Made by a program: the position numbers and the translations under genes. Below are positions 1-8,276 of a DNA stretch of 64,000 nt, one piece after another (position 1 is the stretch's first letter; each line of letters begins with the position of its first letter). The stretch spans positions 1 through 64,000 of the forward strand of contig JAAXIB010000084.1 of assembly GCA_012270585.1 (NCBI GenBank), in the 5' to 3' direction. Below the pieces are notes generated by a model, which made no database searches, was not told the origin of the DNA, and was given only the letters and a program-made list of their open reading frames with translations. Origin of the DNA: Nitrospirales bacterium. Lineage in GTDB: Bacteria > Nitrospirota > Nitrospiria > Nitrospirales > UBA8639.

Positions 1-64
1 CTCGGTGCAACCCCGGGGTGCCCCGGAGTTCACCTTATGACAAACGACGTGCCCCCCATGCCCA

Positions 65-90
65 CCTTACAAATTGGCCAATTTGCAAGG
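65..90. repeat. Near-perfect 26-bp palindrome
   Basis: The two 13-base arms starting CCTTACAAATTGG match their reverse complement at 24 of 26 positions; only the fifth base from each end breaks the symmetry. No gene is recognisable in the first 214 bases, so this could be an operator, a transposon-end remnant or a repeat. The sequence shows the symmetry; the function is unknown. Confidence 0.5.
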
Positions 91-214
91 TAAAAGCAAC
101 ATACAGGAGACAGAGCTTGCCGACGGGGCTACCATCCGACGCTTTCACGCTGTTGCATATTATAAAGCTTCACGCGGTTTGGTAGGCTCTTCAAATATAA
201 TACTGAGTCTCATT

Positions 215-1040
215 TTAATTACTATAATATATAAATTTATGGTAGTTAGGGCGAAACGTAACTAAAATAGATCTTAAGGAACTGCTTGAAGACATTCTCC
301 TGCGATGATTAAAGCAATACTCGATTTCCTTCAGATACAGCGGGAAATGATATTTGGATACGTTGCGATACTGATACAAGATAGGTTTGGCATAACTCCC
401 AACCCCTTCAATGCCATTACGATGATTCTTCGTCAGCCGGATCCTCAACGGTTTGGCATGATTCACCGTATGAGGATGACTATAGCGTTTTAACGACTGC
501 TATCCACGAAAGGCATCCGTGAAATAGACCGATCCTTTGCGCGGTGGGCTTGGGGTGGGCTTGAGTAGACTCCAACATGCTTCCGCACTGCTCGACTCGA
601 CGCCCTTGGTGTCGACCCGCCCTTCCCGCTCCAAGAGCCGGAACGCGACGCTTTGACCGACGGTGGCGCGGTCCCGTTGGCCTTTCCAGCGGCCCCCGAA
701 ATAGGCCTCATCCCGTTTAATCTCCCCCTGCAGTTTCCCTGCATCCAGTTCGGTCCCATGATACCACGCTTCTCGCACACGGTCTAGACGCGGGGCACCA
801 CTTTACCATCGAGCCCCAGATCCGACTCAACCGATAGGCAGGTTGCAATTGATCGATGCCTTGCAGGCTACGGATCTCGTGGCATCGCCCCCGAAGGCTT
901 TTGGGGGGTTCCCCCAGCGCCCACATTTCCCCGAGCAGCGGCGGGTGTGCAAGGACCTGAAAGGAGCCACAGAAAATACATTTACGGCCCCCCCAAAGTT
1001 GGCCGCACAACTAAACACCGAGGTGCGTCTGGTAACCATG
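215..1040 (-). pseudogene. Decayed IS1595-family (ISXO2-like) transposase
   Basis: Fragments in different minus-strand frames together resemble an IS1595-type DDE transposase. Around 500-778 the frame reads GEIKRDEAYFGG...KGQRDRA, the region of the first catalytic Asp, and then VYFTDAFRG, the region of the second. Around 215-466 it reads HRNGIEGVGSYAKP and HFPLYLKEIEYCFNHR, the conserved C-terminal block of this family. Stops and frameshifts separate the pieces, and the N-terminal zinc-ribbon part (about 827-1040) is barely recognisable. No terminal inverted repeats could be assigned. It is an inactive insertion-sequence relic. Confidence 0.72.
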
Positions 1041-1426
1041 CGCTGTTTCTACCACATATTGGTTACAAAACGCCTCAATTACCAAATTATTAAATCAGGT
1101 GGAAGTTGTCAACCCACTATATGAGGCCACTAATCCCCGATAGAGCCCCTCCCAAGTCAAGGCCCGGGACATGGTTAAAGCCTGCGGGCCAAACCCTGTT
1201 CTCGACATTCTCTATCGGGAAGCAGCGACAGGCTTTGGCACTCGGGTTGACGTTGAAGCAGGACTGGTCCCGGAGCGTGTCGGCCAAGGCTATGGTGGGG
1301 TAAGAACGATGCTGGAAGTGGTCGAAGAATTCGGTGACGTTGTCTGAGAGCATAAAAGATGGCGGTCTGATCAAAGGATGCAGACATCGATGGAAGTCGA
1401 AATGGTGGCTTGGGACAGCGGTGAGT
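1041..1426. other. Gene-free stretch with unassigned coding remnants
   Basis: About 390 bases between the transposase relic and secF. Short open frames exist on both strands (for example 1117-1374 minus and 1106-1303 plus), but none resembles a family I can name. They may be more mobile-element debris. No promoter, terminator or RNA gene was recognised. Confidence 0.4.
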
Positions 1427-2347
1427 CTAGGCGCCTCGACTTAAGAGGCGGCCTTTTCCACCAGGCCAAACCAGCAGGAGGGGACTCGCCACGAACACGG
1501 AGGAATACGTCCCAACAATCACTCCCAATAACAGCGCGAGAGAAAAATCATGGAGTACTTCACCTCCAAACAGCGTCAAGGGAACCAACACCAACACCAC
1601 CGTCAGAGTCGTGATCAAGGTTCTGGTGAGCACTTGATTTATCCCGGCATTAATGATCTTCAAGATGGTATCCCGTCGCCGGGCACGAAGATTCTCTCGA
1701 ATGCGGTCGAAGACCACGACGGAATCGGTCAGCGAGTATCCGGCCAAAGTCAGCAACGCGGTCACGACCAATAAGGTGATTTCCTTGTCGAGGAGATAAT
1801 AGATGCCCAGGACGGCCAACACGTCATGAAAGGTCGCAATCGCCGCGGCTACGCCGAATCGCAGTTCAAAACGCGTGGCAACGTAGAGGATGATCCCGAT
1901 CAGGGAAATGGTGATCGCCAGCAAGGCGTCCTGTTGCAGCCGGTGCCCGATCGTCGGGCCGATTTCCGTACTGGAATCGACCACGAATTTGTTATGACTG
2001 AATTCCTGTTCAAACACCTCCACGATTCTTTCCGCAATCTTTTGTTCAAGCGTGTCTTCCGTCTTCACTCGAATCAAGAGTTTGTGATCCTGGGTAAATT
2101 CCTGGAGTTCCGCTTCATGTAATCCATGTTTGCCAAGTGCCTGGCGGGCCTGTTCCAGCCTGATCTCATTCTCAAATTTCAATTGGACGGCCGTCCCCCC
2201 GGCAAAGTCAATGCCGAGATTGGCGGCGCCAGTCCCGATCTGAACGAGAGCGATCAGTCCAAGTAATACCAGCAGGCCGGAGACACCGAAGGCCACGTGG
2301 CGCTTTCCCATGAAATCGATATTCGTTTTTCCGACAATTTCCAACAT
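1427..2347 (-). CDS. secF: Protein translocase subunit SecF
   Basis: SecF pairs with SecD in the inner membrane and uses the proton motive force to help the Sec pathway release exported proteins. The 306-residue protein has an N-terminal membrane span, the periplasmic signature GIDFAGGTAVQLKF and the C-terminal transmembrane signature SLTDSVVVFDRIRENLR, all typical of the family. I chose the ATG at 2347 (MLEIVGKTNIDF) because GAGG precedes it with good spacing; a TTG four codons upstream is less likely. It follows secD by 18 bases, in the usual secD-secF order. Confidence 0.95.
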   Translation of the reverse strand: MLEIVGKTNIDFMGKRHVAFGVSGLLVLLGLIALVQIGTGAANLGIDFAGGTAVQLKFENEIRLEQARQALGKHGLHEAELQEFTQDHKLLIRVKTEDTLEQKIAERIVEVFEQEFSHNKFVVDSSTEIGPTIGHRLQQDALLAITISLIGIILYVATRFELRFGVAAAIATFHDVLAVLGIYYLLDKEITLLVVTALLTLAGYSLTDSVVVFDRIRENLRARRRDTILKIINAGINQVLTRTLITTLTVVLVLVPLTLFGGEVLHDFSLALLLGVIVGTYSSVFVASPLLLVWPGGKGRLLSRGA

Positions 2348-2365
2348 CCTCAACCTCAAGACACG

Positions 2366-4006
2366 TTAAATGCTCAACCGTTCGAGCTTGCGTCGATTGA
2401 TCAGATCAAAGACGACTTTGGTCCCGATCAACGCGGTAAACAGATTGATCGCAATGCCCAGACACAGGGTCACGGCAAAACCTTTGATGGGGCCTGTTCC
2501 GAATAAAAACAACGCCAACCCGGTAATCAAGGTTGTGACGTGGGAGTCCACAATCGTCAGGAAAGCCTTATCATACCCTGCATCGACCGCCAACCGGACG
2601 GGGCGCCCCTGCCTCAGTTCTTCCCTGATGCGTTCAAAGATTAAGATATTGGAGTCCACCCCCATCCCGATCGTTAAAATAATCCCCGCGATACCCGGCA
2701 ACGTCAGCGTGGCATTGAGTCCGGATAGCGCACCCAACAAACAGAGAAGATTCAAAACCAAAGCCGCATCCGCAATCATCCCGGACATCCGATAATAGAT
2801 CACCATGAAGATCAACACGATGATGCCGGCAATCAGCGTGGTCTTCAGCCCTTTCGCGATGGAATCCTGTCCCAACGAAGGCCCCACCGTCAGATCCTGC
2901 ACCGTTTTCATCGGCGCGGGAAGCGCGCCCGCTCTGAGGACAATGGCCAGGTCATTCGCCTCGTCCGTGGTAAAGTTCCCAGTGATCTGAGCACGTCCAC
3001 CCAGGATTGGTTCGTTAATACGCGGCGCCGAATAGACCGTACCGTCCAGGACGATTGCCATGAACTTCCCAACGTTGGCGCTGGTAATCCGTCCGAATTC
3101 TTTCGCGCCTTTGCTGTCGAACGTCACTCCCACGTAGACTTCGCTGAATTCCGTATAATTGACGCGTGCGTCCTGCAACACGTCACCGGTCAACACGGCC
3201 CCCTTTCGCACAAGATACGGCCGGCTGAACACCGGAACCCCGTCCTTGGAATCGGAGACGGGTTCAAACAGGATTTCCGAACCCTCGGGAACCTTGTCGG
3301 CAAATTTCTCTCGAATGCTTGACTCTTCACGTCGTTCGACCTGTACGGGCAACCCGAGTTCCGGTTGATTTTCCTCGTCGAGCATTTTGAACTCCAGCAA
3401 GGCGGTATCCTGGATCAGACTTTTCGCCCGTTCGGGATCCTTGACTCCGGGAAGCTGGATCACCAACTCCTTGCGCCCCTGACGTTGCAGCAGCGGTTCC
3501 GTGACGCCGAACTGATCGATCCGATTTCGAATCGTCTCCAAGGCTTGATTAATAGCGGCGTTCTTGATTCGATCGACTTCACTGTCAAGCAGTTCGACGA
3601 CCAAGATGCGGCCCTCCAGGGAAACCTGGAAATACGAGGGGAATTCATCACGGATAAGCTCCGCGGTTTCTTCAACCGTTTCGTCTTTCGACAGATCAAG
3701 CTGGACTTGGAGGCTACCGACTCTCTCAATCTTGTCGAAGGCAATGTCTTTGTCCGTCAACAGGTCTTGCATGGCTTTGGCGGTACGGTCAACGGCAATC
3801 TCGACGGCTCGATCCTCTTCCACCTCCAACACCAGATGAATACCGCCTTGCAGATCGAGACCAAGCGATACACCACGAGGAGGAATCAGCCACCTCACGC
3901 TTTCCGGAACCCGGTCGTAAAGCCCATGCCAAGAGGGGAGAAACAAATAGAACGAAACCACGGACAGGAACAAGACAAGAAACAAGCGGCCACGAATTTT
4001 TTTCAT
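2366..4006 (-). CDS. secD: Protein translocase subunit SecD
   Basis: SecD is the large partner of SecF in the auxiliary Sec translocon. The 546 residues show an N-terminal span (about residues 5-25), the conserved GLDLQGGIHLVLEV at the start of the periplasmic domain, a long periplasmic region, and a five-span C-terminal domain with GMGVDSNILIFERIREEL. Length and motif order fit the family. It lies 18 bases after yajC and 18 before secF, so the three are almost certainly one transcript. It should support export of the many secreted cytochromes and copper proteins encoded nearby. Confidence 0.96.
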   Translation of the reverse strand: MKKIRGRLFLVLFLSVVSFYLFLPSWHGLYDRVPESVRWLIPPRGVSLGLDLQGGIHLVLEVEEDRAVEIAVDRTAKAMQDLLTDKDIAFDKIERVGSLQVQLDLSKDETVEETAELIRDEFPSYFQVSLEGRILVVELLDSEVDRIKNAAINQALETIRNRIDQFGVTEPLLQRQGRKELVIQLPGVKDPERAKSLIQDTALLEFKMLDEENQPELGLPVQVERREESSIREKFADKVPEGSEILFEPVSDSKDGVPVFSRPYLVRKGAVLTGDVLQDARVNYTEFSEVYVGVTFDSKGAKEFGRITSANVGKFMAIVLDGTVYSAPRINEPILGGRAQITGNFTTDEANDLAIVLRAGALPAPMKTVQDLTVGPSLGQDSIAKGLKTTLIAGIIVLIFMVIYYRMSGMIADAALVLNLLCLLGALSGLNATLTLPGIAGIILTIGMGVDSNILIFERIREELRQGRPVRLAVDAGYDKAFLTIVDSHVTTLITGLALFLFGTGPIKGFAVTLCLGIAINLFTALIGTKVVFDLINRRKLERLSI

Positions 4007-4024
4007 GCTGTTGCCCTTTGTCCT

Positions 4025-4351
4025 CTACCCTTCTTCATCCGTCCGTAACCGGGTAATGTTCTCACGTTGCATCTTCACTTTCGTATTATCGTCAATCTGC
4101 ACGGTGACGGTGTCTTTATCCAACCGGGTGATGGACCCCCAAATGCCGGCGGACGAAATGATTTTATCGCCCTTCTTCAACTTAGTGATCATCTCCTTAT
4201 GCTGTTTTTGCTTCCTTTGCTGCGGCAGGATCAACAAGAAATAAAACACGACGAAAATCAAGATGAAAGGAACCAGAGAGAACAATCCCGCCGCTCCCTC
4301 CGGTGCCCCTCCTGCCTGTGCCCAGGCTATCGAGGCCATCTCCACTCCCAT
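4025..4351 (-). CDS. yajC: Preprotein translocase subunit YajC
   Basis: A 108-residue single-span membrane protein of the SecDF-YajC complex. The N-terminus is followed by a hydrophobic segment (FSLVPFILIFVVFYFLLILP) and then the family signature PQQRKQKQHKEMITKLKKGDKII with a small beta domain. Its ATG directly abuts the tgt stop codon (TAA-ATG), which implies translational coupling. The tgt-yajC-secD-secF order is common across bacteria. Confidence 0.95.
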   Translation of the reverse strand: MGVEMASIAWAQAGGAPEGAAGLFSLVPFILIFVVFYFLLILPQQRKQKQHKEMITKLKKGDKIISSAGIWGSITRLDKDTVTVQIDDNTKVKMQRENITRLRTDEEG

Positions 4352-5539
4352 TTACCCATCCTTTCCTTTTTTCGACCCCTCATCCACGACCGGGGCACTG
4401 ACGCCGACCAGTTCGGCATAGGCAGCACTTTTCGCATAATGACGGCGTTGTTCATAAAAGTTACGGCGAAATGCAAGAAAGGCGTCGGCTTGAATCGCTG
4501 AACGCATCGTATTCATCAGCTCTCGATAATACCAAAGATTATGAATGGTGTTGAGTCGCACCCCCAACATTTCATTGGACAGATACAGATGCCGCAAATA
4601 GGCTCGGGAATACTTCTGACAGACCGGACATGCGCACTGCGCATCTATCGGCGCATCATCCCTCGCATATTGGGCATGTTTAATCAAGACCCGTCCCTGA
4701 GTCGTGAATAACCATCCCGTCCGCCCATGACGCGATGGAATCACACAGTCAAACAAATCCACACCGCGCATAACGCCTTCGACAAGGTCTTCAGGAAGGC
4801 CTACACCCATCAGGTAACGAGGATGGGAGTGGGGAAGCTCGGCGACCGAAACATCGATCATGGCCAGCAAGGCAGGCTTTTCTTCTCCTAACGATAGACC
4901 ACCGATGGCGTATCCATCAAACCCAATCTCAACCAACTCACGGGCGGACTGCCGGCGAAAATCGGCATCCAGCGCGCCCTGTACTATACCAAACAGGGCT
5001 TGCTGACGACCACGTGCAGCCAAGGCACAACGTTTCGCCCACGTCGTCGTCCGCACGACCGCGGCCCGGGCCTGGTCTCTTGAACATGGATGGGGCGGGC
5101 ATTCATCGAGTGTCATCATAATATCTGATCCCAGGGCCGTTTGAATTTCCATACACAACTCGGGCGTGAGATGATGAATGGACCCGTCCAAATGGGATCG
5201 AAAGGAAATCCCATCATCCGTGATCCGCCGCAAATCGGCAAGACTGACTAATTGAAAGCCCCCGCTGTCCGTCAAAATCGAACCCTGCCATCCGGCAAAT
5301 CGGTGAAGCCCCCCTTGCTCTTGAATGAGTCGATGACCGGGTCGCAAGTACAAATGGTAAGCATTACTTAGCATCAACCCGAATCCCAAACTACGAAGCT
5401 CATCGGGTGCAATCCCTTTCACCGTCCCCAGCGTACCGACGGGCATGAAAGCCGGGGTATCAATGGTGCCATGAGAGGTAGCCAGAACAGCGGAACGGGC
5501 AGCGCACTGCGGGTCATGCTGGACAACGGAGAAGGTCAT
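4352..5539 (-). CDS. tgt: Queuine/preQ1 tRNA-guanine transglycosylase
   Basis: Tgt exchanges guanine-34 of GUN-anticodon tRNAs for preQ1, the base exchange step of queuosine synthesis. Visible features are the N-terminal HGTIDTPAFMPVGT, the substrate loop DSGGFQLVSL, the nucleophile region LFDCVIPSRHGRTG (the family usually has VMPTRNGR), and the zinc site CACPVCQKYSRAYLRHL near the C-terminus. Length (395 aa) is normal. The start is the ATG at 5539; a GTG immediately upstream is possible. queF, an earlier pathway step, lies 52 kb away at 57.3 kb. No preQ1 riboswitch was recognised upstream. Confidence 0.95.
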   Translation of the reverse strand: MTFSVVQHDPQCAARSAVLATSHGTIDTPAFMPVGTLGTVKGIAPDELRSLGFGLMLSNAYHLYLRPGHRLIQEQGGLHRFAGWQGSILTDSGGFQLVSLADLRRITDDGISFRSHLDGSIHHLTPELCMEIQTALGSDIMMTLDECPPHPCSRDQARAAVVRTTTWAKRCALAARGRQQALFGIVQGALDADFRRQSARELVEIGFDGYAIGGLSLGEEKPALLAMIDVSVAELPHSHPRYLMGVGLPEDLVEGVMRGVDLFDCVIPSRHGRTGWLFTTQGRVLIKHAQYARDDAPIDAQCACPVCQKYSRAYLRHLYLSNEMLGVRLNTIHNLWYYRELMNTMRSAIQADAFLAFRRNFYEQRRHYAKSAAYAELVGVSAPVVDEGSKKGKDG

Positions 5540-5642
5540 CACGATAAGGGTTCAACCAATCGACGTTTCGTCAACAACCGGGAAATGATAAAAACTGCTC
5601 GAAAACCGATCTCGCCTCATCCACGCAGCCTCCGAACAAGCC

Positions 5643-7403
5643 TTACATTCTTTCCGGAGCACTGACTCCCAATAACCGAAGTCCATTTTTAATAACCGTT
5701 TGAACCTGTTTTAACAGCACCAACCTGGCCATGGTCAATTCCCGGGAGAAGACTTCTCCGACCAATTCACTCGCTTCCCCGTCATGATCGAGATCACCGG
5801 ACTTTTCCTCGTTGACCTCATCGACTCTCGGCGGAAGGACGCGATGCTTGTAATAAAAAACATGAAGCAAACCTGCAAGTTCGAGAAGATAAAACGTGAT
5901 GCGATGCGGCTCCAAGGTCTTGGCACTCGCTTCGAGCAATCCGGGGAACCCCGATAACTGTTTCATCAGCCGGATTTCTTCCGGCTGTACCAACGCGGAC
6001 AAGGGAGCCTCGCCAACCGGAGACACACGAACCCCTCGTTCTCGGGCCGTCCTGAATAAACTGGCAAGTCGCGCGTGAGCATACTGAACGTAATAGACGG
6101 GATTTTCATTGGACTGCCTCTTCGCCAACTCCAGGTCAAATTCAAGATGGGTATCCGAACGACGCATCAGGAAAAAAAATTTGGCTGCATCGGCACCCAC
6201 TTCATCAACCACGTCCTGAAGCGTGATAAATTCGCCGGCCCGTTTGGACATCTCAACCTTATGCCCACCCCGCAACAGACGCACCATTTGGACCAAAACC
6301 ACCCGCAAGCAATCGTCGCCATAGCCGAAGGCTTTGATCACGGCTTGCATGCGCGAGACGTAGCCATGATGATCCGCACCCCAAATATTAATCAACCATT
6401 CGTAGCCCCGACGCAACTTGTCAAAATGATAAGCGATATCCGAGGCCAAGTAGGTATAGTCACCATCCTGCTTGCAGACCACGCGGTCTTTTTCATCGTG
6501 AAATCGAGAAGACCGGAACCACGTCGCGCCATCCTGTGTAAACACCATATCCCGTTGTTCAAGATCGTTCAGAGCGGCCTGTATTCTTCCCGAAGCAAAC
6601 AACGACGCCTCGCTATACCACGTCTCGAACTCCACTCCGAATTGTGTAAGATCCTCTCTAATGGCTCGCACGAGTTCGTGAGAGGCCCATTGACCACATT
6701 CTCGTCGTGCGTCTTCTGGGTCCAGCGTCAAAAAATGTGCCCCCTTCTCCCGATCCATCGCTTGGGCAAGGACTTTGATATAGTCTCCATGGTAGCCATC
6801 CTCGGGGAAAGAAAATTCCCGGCCATGCATTTCAAGATACCGTGCATAGACCGAATCGGCTAACAGTTTCATCTGGCGACCCGCATCGTTGATATAGTAT
6901 TCTTTATCGACTTCATACCCTGCCGATCGCAGCAATCGGGCCAAGGCTTCACCCAGGGCAGCCCCACGTCCATGTCCCATATGGAGCGGACCGGTGGGAT
7001 TGGCACTGACAAATTCCAAAAGAACCCGTTGCCCTTGTCCTCTGTTGCTGTGCCCGTACAGGTCGCCCGTTCGCTCAATCTCTTCGAGTACCGAAAACCA
7101 ACAATTCGGGCGAAGCGTGAAATTCAAGAATCCGGGTGGTGCCACCGAGACCTTTTCAAGAAAAGCACAAGAGGTCTGGAGTTGATCGGCGATCACGTGT
7201 GCCACTTCCAACGGCGGCCGTTTTTCCTGTTTTGCAATGACCATGGCCACACTTGAGGACAAATCTCCCCATTCCTCCCGTTTGGGAAAATCAACAACAG
7301 GCTGAGGAAAATCCGTTGATTGCAAGCCCCCCCGTTGCTTCGCTTGCAGCAGAGCGTTGGTAATGGCAGAGGCAACCTGTTCTTGGACAATTCCGGCAGA
7401 CAT
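5643..7403 (-). CDS. argS: Arginyl-tRNA synthetase
   Basis: Class I synthetase that charges tRNA-Arg in the cytoplasm. The HIGH-type motif is in NPTGPLHMGHGRGAALGEA, and KVEMSKRAGEFITL occupies the KMSKS position. The C-terminal DALR anticodon-binding domain follows (for example ENPVYYVQYAHARLASLF). I place the start at 7403 (MSAGIVQEQVASAI), giving 586 residues close to the family norm; the open frame runs 25 codons further but those residues are not family-like. It is separated from tgt by about 100 bases. Confidence 0.94.
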   Translation of the reverse strand: MSAGIVQEQVASAITNALLQAKQRGGLQSTDFPQPVVDFPKREEWGDLSSSVAMVIAKQEKRPPLEVAHVIADQLQTSCAFLEKVSVAPPGFLNFTLRPNCWFSVLEEIERTGDLYGHSNRGQGQRVLLEFVSANPTGPLHMGHGRGAALGEALARLLRSAGYEVDKEYYINDAGRQMKLLADSVYARYLEMHGREFSFPEDGYHGDYIKVLAQAMDREKGAHFLTLDPEDARRECGQWASHELVRAIREDLTQFGVEFETWYSEASLFASGRIQAALNDLEQRDMVFTQDGATWFRSSRFHDEKDRVVCKQDGDYTYLASDIAYHFDKLRRGYEWLINIWGADHHGYVSRMQAVIKAFGYGDDCLRVVLVQMVRLLRGGHKVEMSKRAGEFITLQDVVDEVGADAAKFFFLMRRSDTHLEFDLELAKRQSNENPVYYVQYAHARLASLFRTARERGVRVSPVGEAPLSALVQPEEIRLMKQLSGFPGLLEASAKTLEPHRITFYLLELAGLLHVFYYKHRVLPPRVDEVNEEKSGDLDHDGEASELVGEVFSRELTMARLVLLKQVQTVIKNGLRLLGVSAPERM

Positions 7404-7586
7404 GACGCTATAGAGAAAATAAGCAGGCGGAGAAGCGGGCTGGGAATCTAACACAGCCTCTCCGGGCCTCGCAAGCAAAGGGACTCTCTTCTGTCATCGG
7501 TGTTTGTTGGCTTGTATCAGGCTGAACATCTCCGGGATGGATGAGCAAAACAGGTTGCCGTGTGATAAATTGCCTATGAATGAGAA

Positions 7587-8201
7587 CTAGCAAGGGTTGA
7601 CTTTATTCGCGAGTTCAACGTCAGATGGCGAATTCAAATTCAAAAAGGAAAGGAGTTGCGGATCCAGGCTTTTAATTTCCGATTCAGGAATACGATGCAC
7701 GGTAAGTCCCCGTTTATCGGCAATATGTTGGAGACGAAGGTCTCGGGCATCAATCATTTCCTTTAAAAACGGAAGACATTTTTTTGAATACAGCCCATGC
7801 AGGGGCTCAAGCCCATTTACCAATTGAGCCAGGACAATATCCGTTGCATCGATCTTTTGAGAAAAAAACTCAATGACAGCCGGGTTTATAAATGGCATGT
7901 CACAAGCCGCAACGAATACCCGGGGGGACCGGGAATAGTATAGTCCCGTATATAGCCCACCCACGGCTGCACAGCCCGGTACAAGATCAGTGACGATCCT
8001 TATTCTATCGTCTTGTTTTGGCAGATCCTCTTCAGCCAAGACCAACAACACTTCAGGAAAGACATTAAGCAAAACAGAGAGTACCCTGTCTAAAAGCGTT
8101 TGTCCATGAACAGATAGATGGCGTTTATCCACCCCCATTCTTCTGCTCTTCCCACCGGCTAAAACCACACCTGAAATTTCTCGAATCACCTTGGCACTCA
8201 C
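7587..8201 (-). CDS. mobA: Molybdenum cofactor guanylyltransferase
   Basis: MobA attaches GMP to molybdopterin to make the bis-MGD cofactor used by DMSO-reductase-family enzymes such as nitrite oxidoreductase. The nucleotide-binding signature GVVLAGGKSRRMGVDK opens the protein, and ACDMPFINPAVIEFF carries the metal-binding Asp. The 204-residue length is typical. The start is a GTG at 8201. A strong terminator separates it from the upstream NXR-gamma-like gene, so the two are not simply co-transcribed, but their proximity suggests molybdoenzyme metabolism in this organism. Confidence 0.9.
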   Translation of the reverse strand: MSAKVIREISGVVLAGGKSRRMGVDKRHLSVHGQTLLDRVLSVLLNVFPEVLLVLAEEDLPKQDDRIRIVTDLVPGCAAVGGLYTGLYYSRSPRVFVAACDMPFINPAVIEFFSQKIDATDIVLAQLVNGLEPLHGLYSKKCLPFLKEMIDARDLRLQHIADKRGLTVHRIPESEIKSLDPQLLSFLNLNSPSDVELANKVNPC

Positions 8202-8209
8202 TTGAACTT

Positions 8210-8251
8210 GACAAACAAAAAAAGGGGGGTGGACTGCGTTCCACCCCCCTT
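8210..8251 (-). terminator. Rho-independent terminator of the cytochrome operon
   Basis: A 12-bp G/C-rich stem (arm AAGGGGGGTGGA, 8222-8233, paired with 8240-8251) with a short loop, followed on the minus strand by a run of Ts broken by one G. It lies 26 bases after the stop of the di-haem NXR-gamma-like gene and ends the oxidase/cytochrome operon. Confidence 0.92.
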
Positions 8252-8276
8252 CGTTGGCATCTCTGGCGCGTGCGCG

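Noticed and set aside
74-265. 63-residue frame at the window start
   Set aside because: Overlaps the palindrome and transposase relic; no support as a gene.
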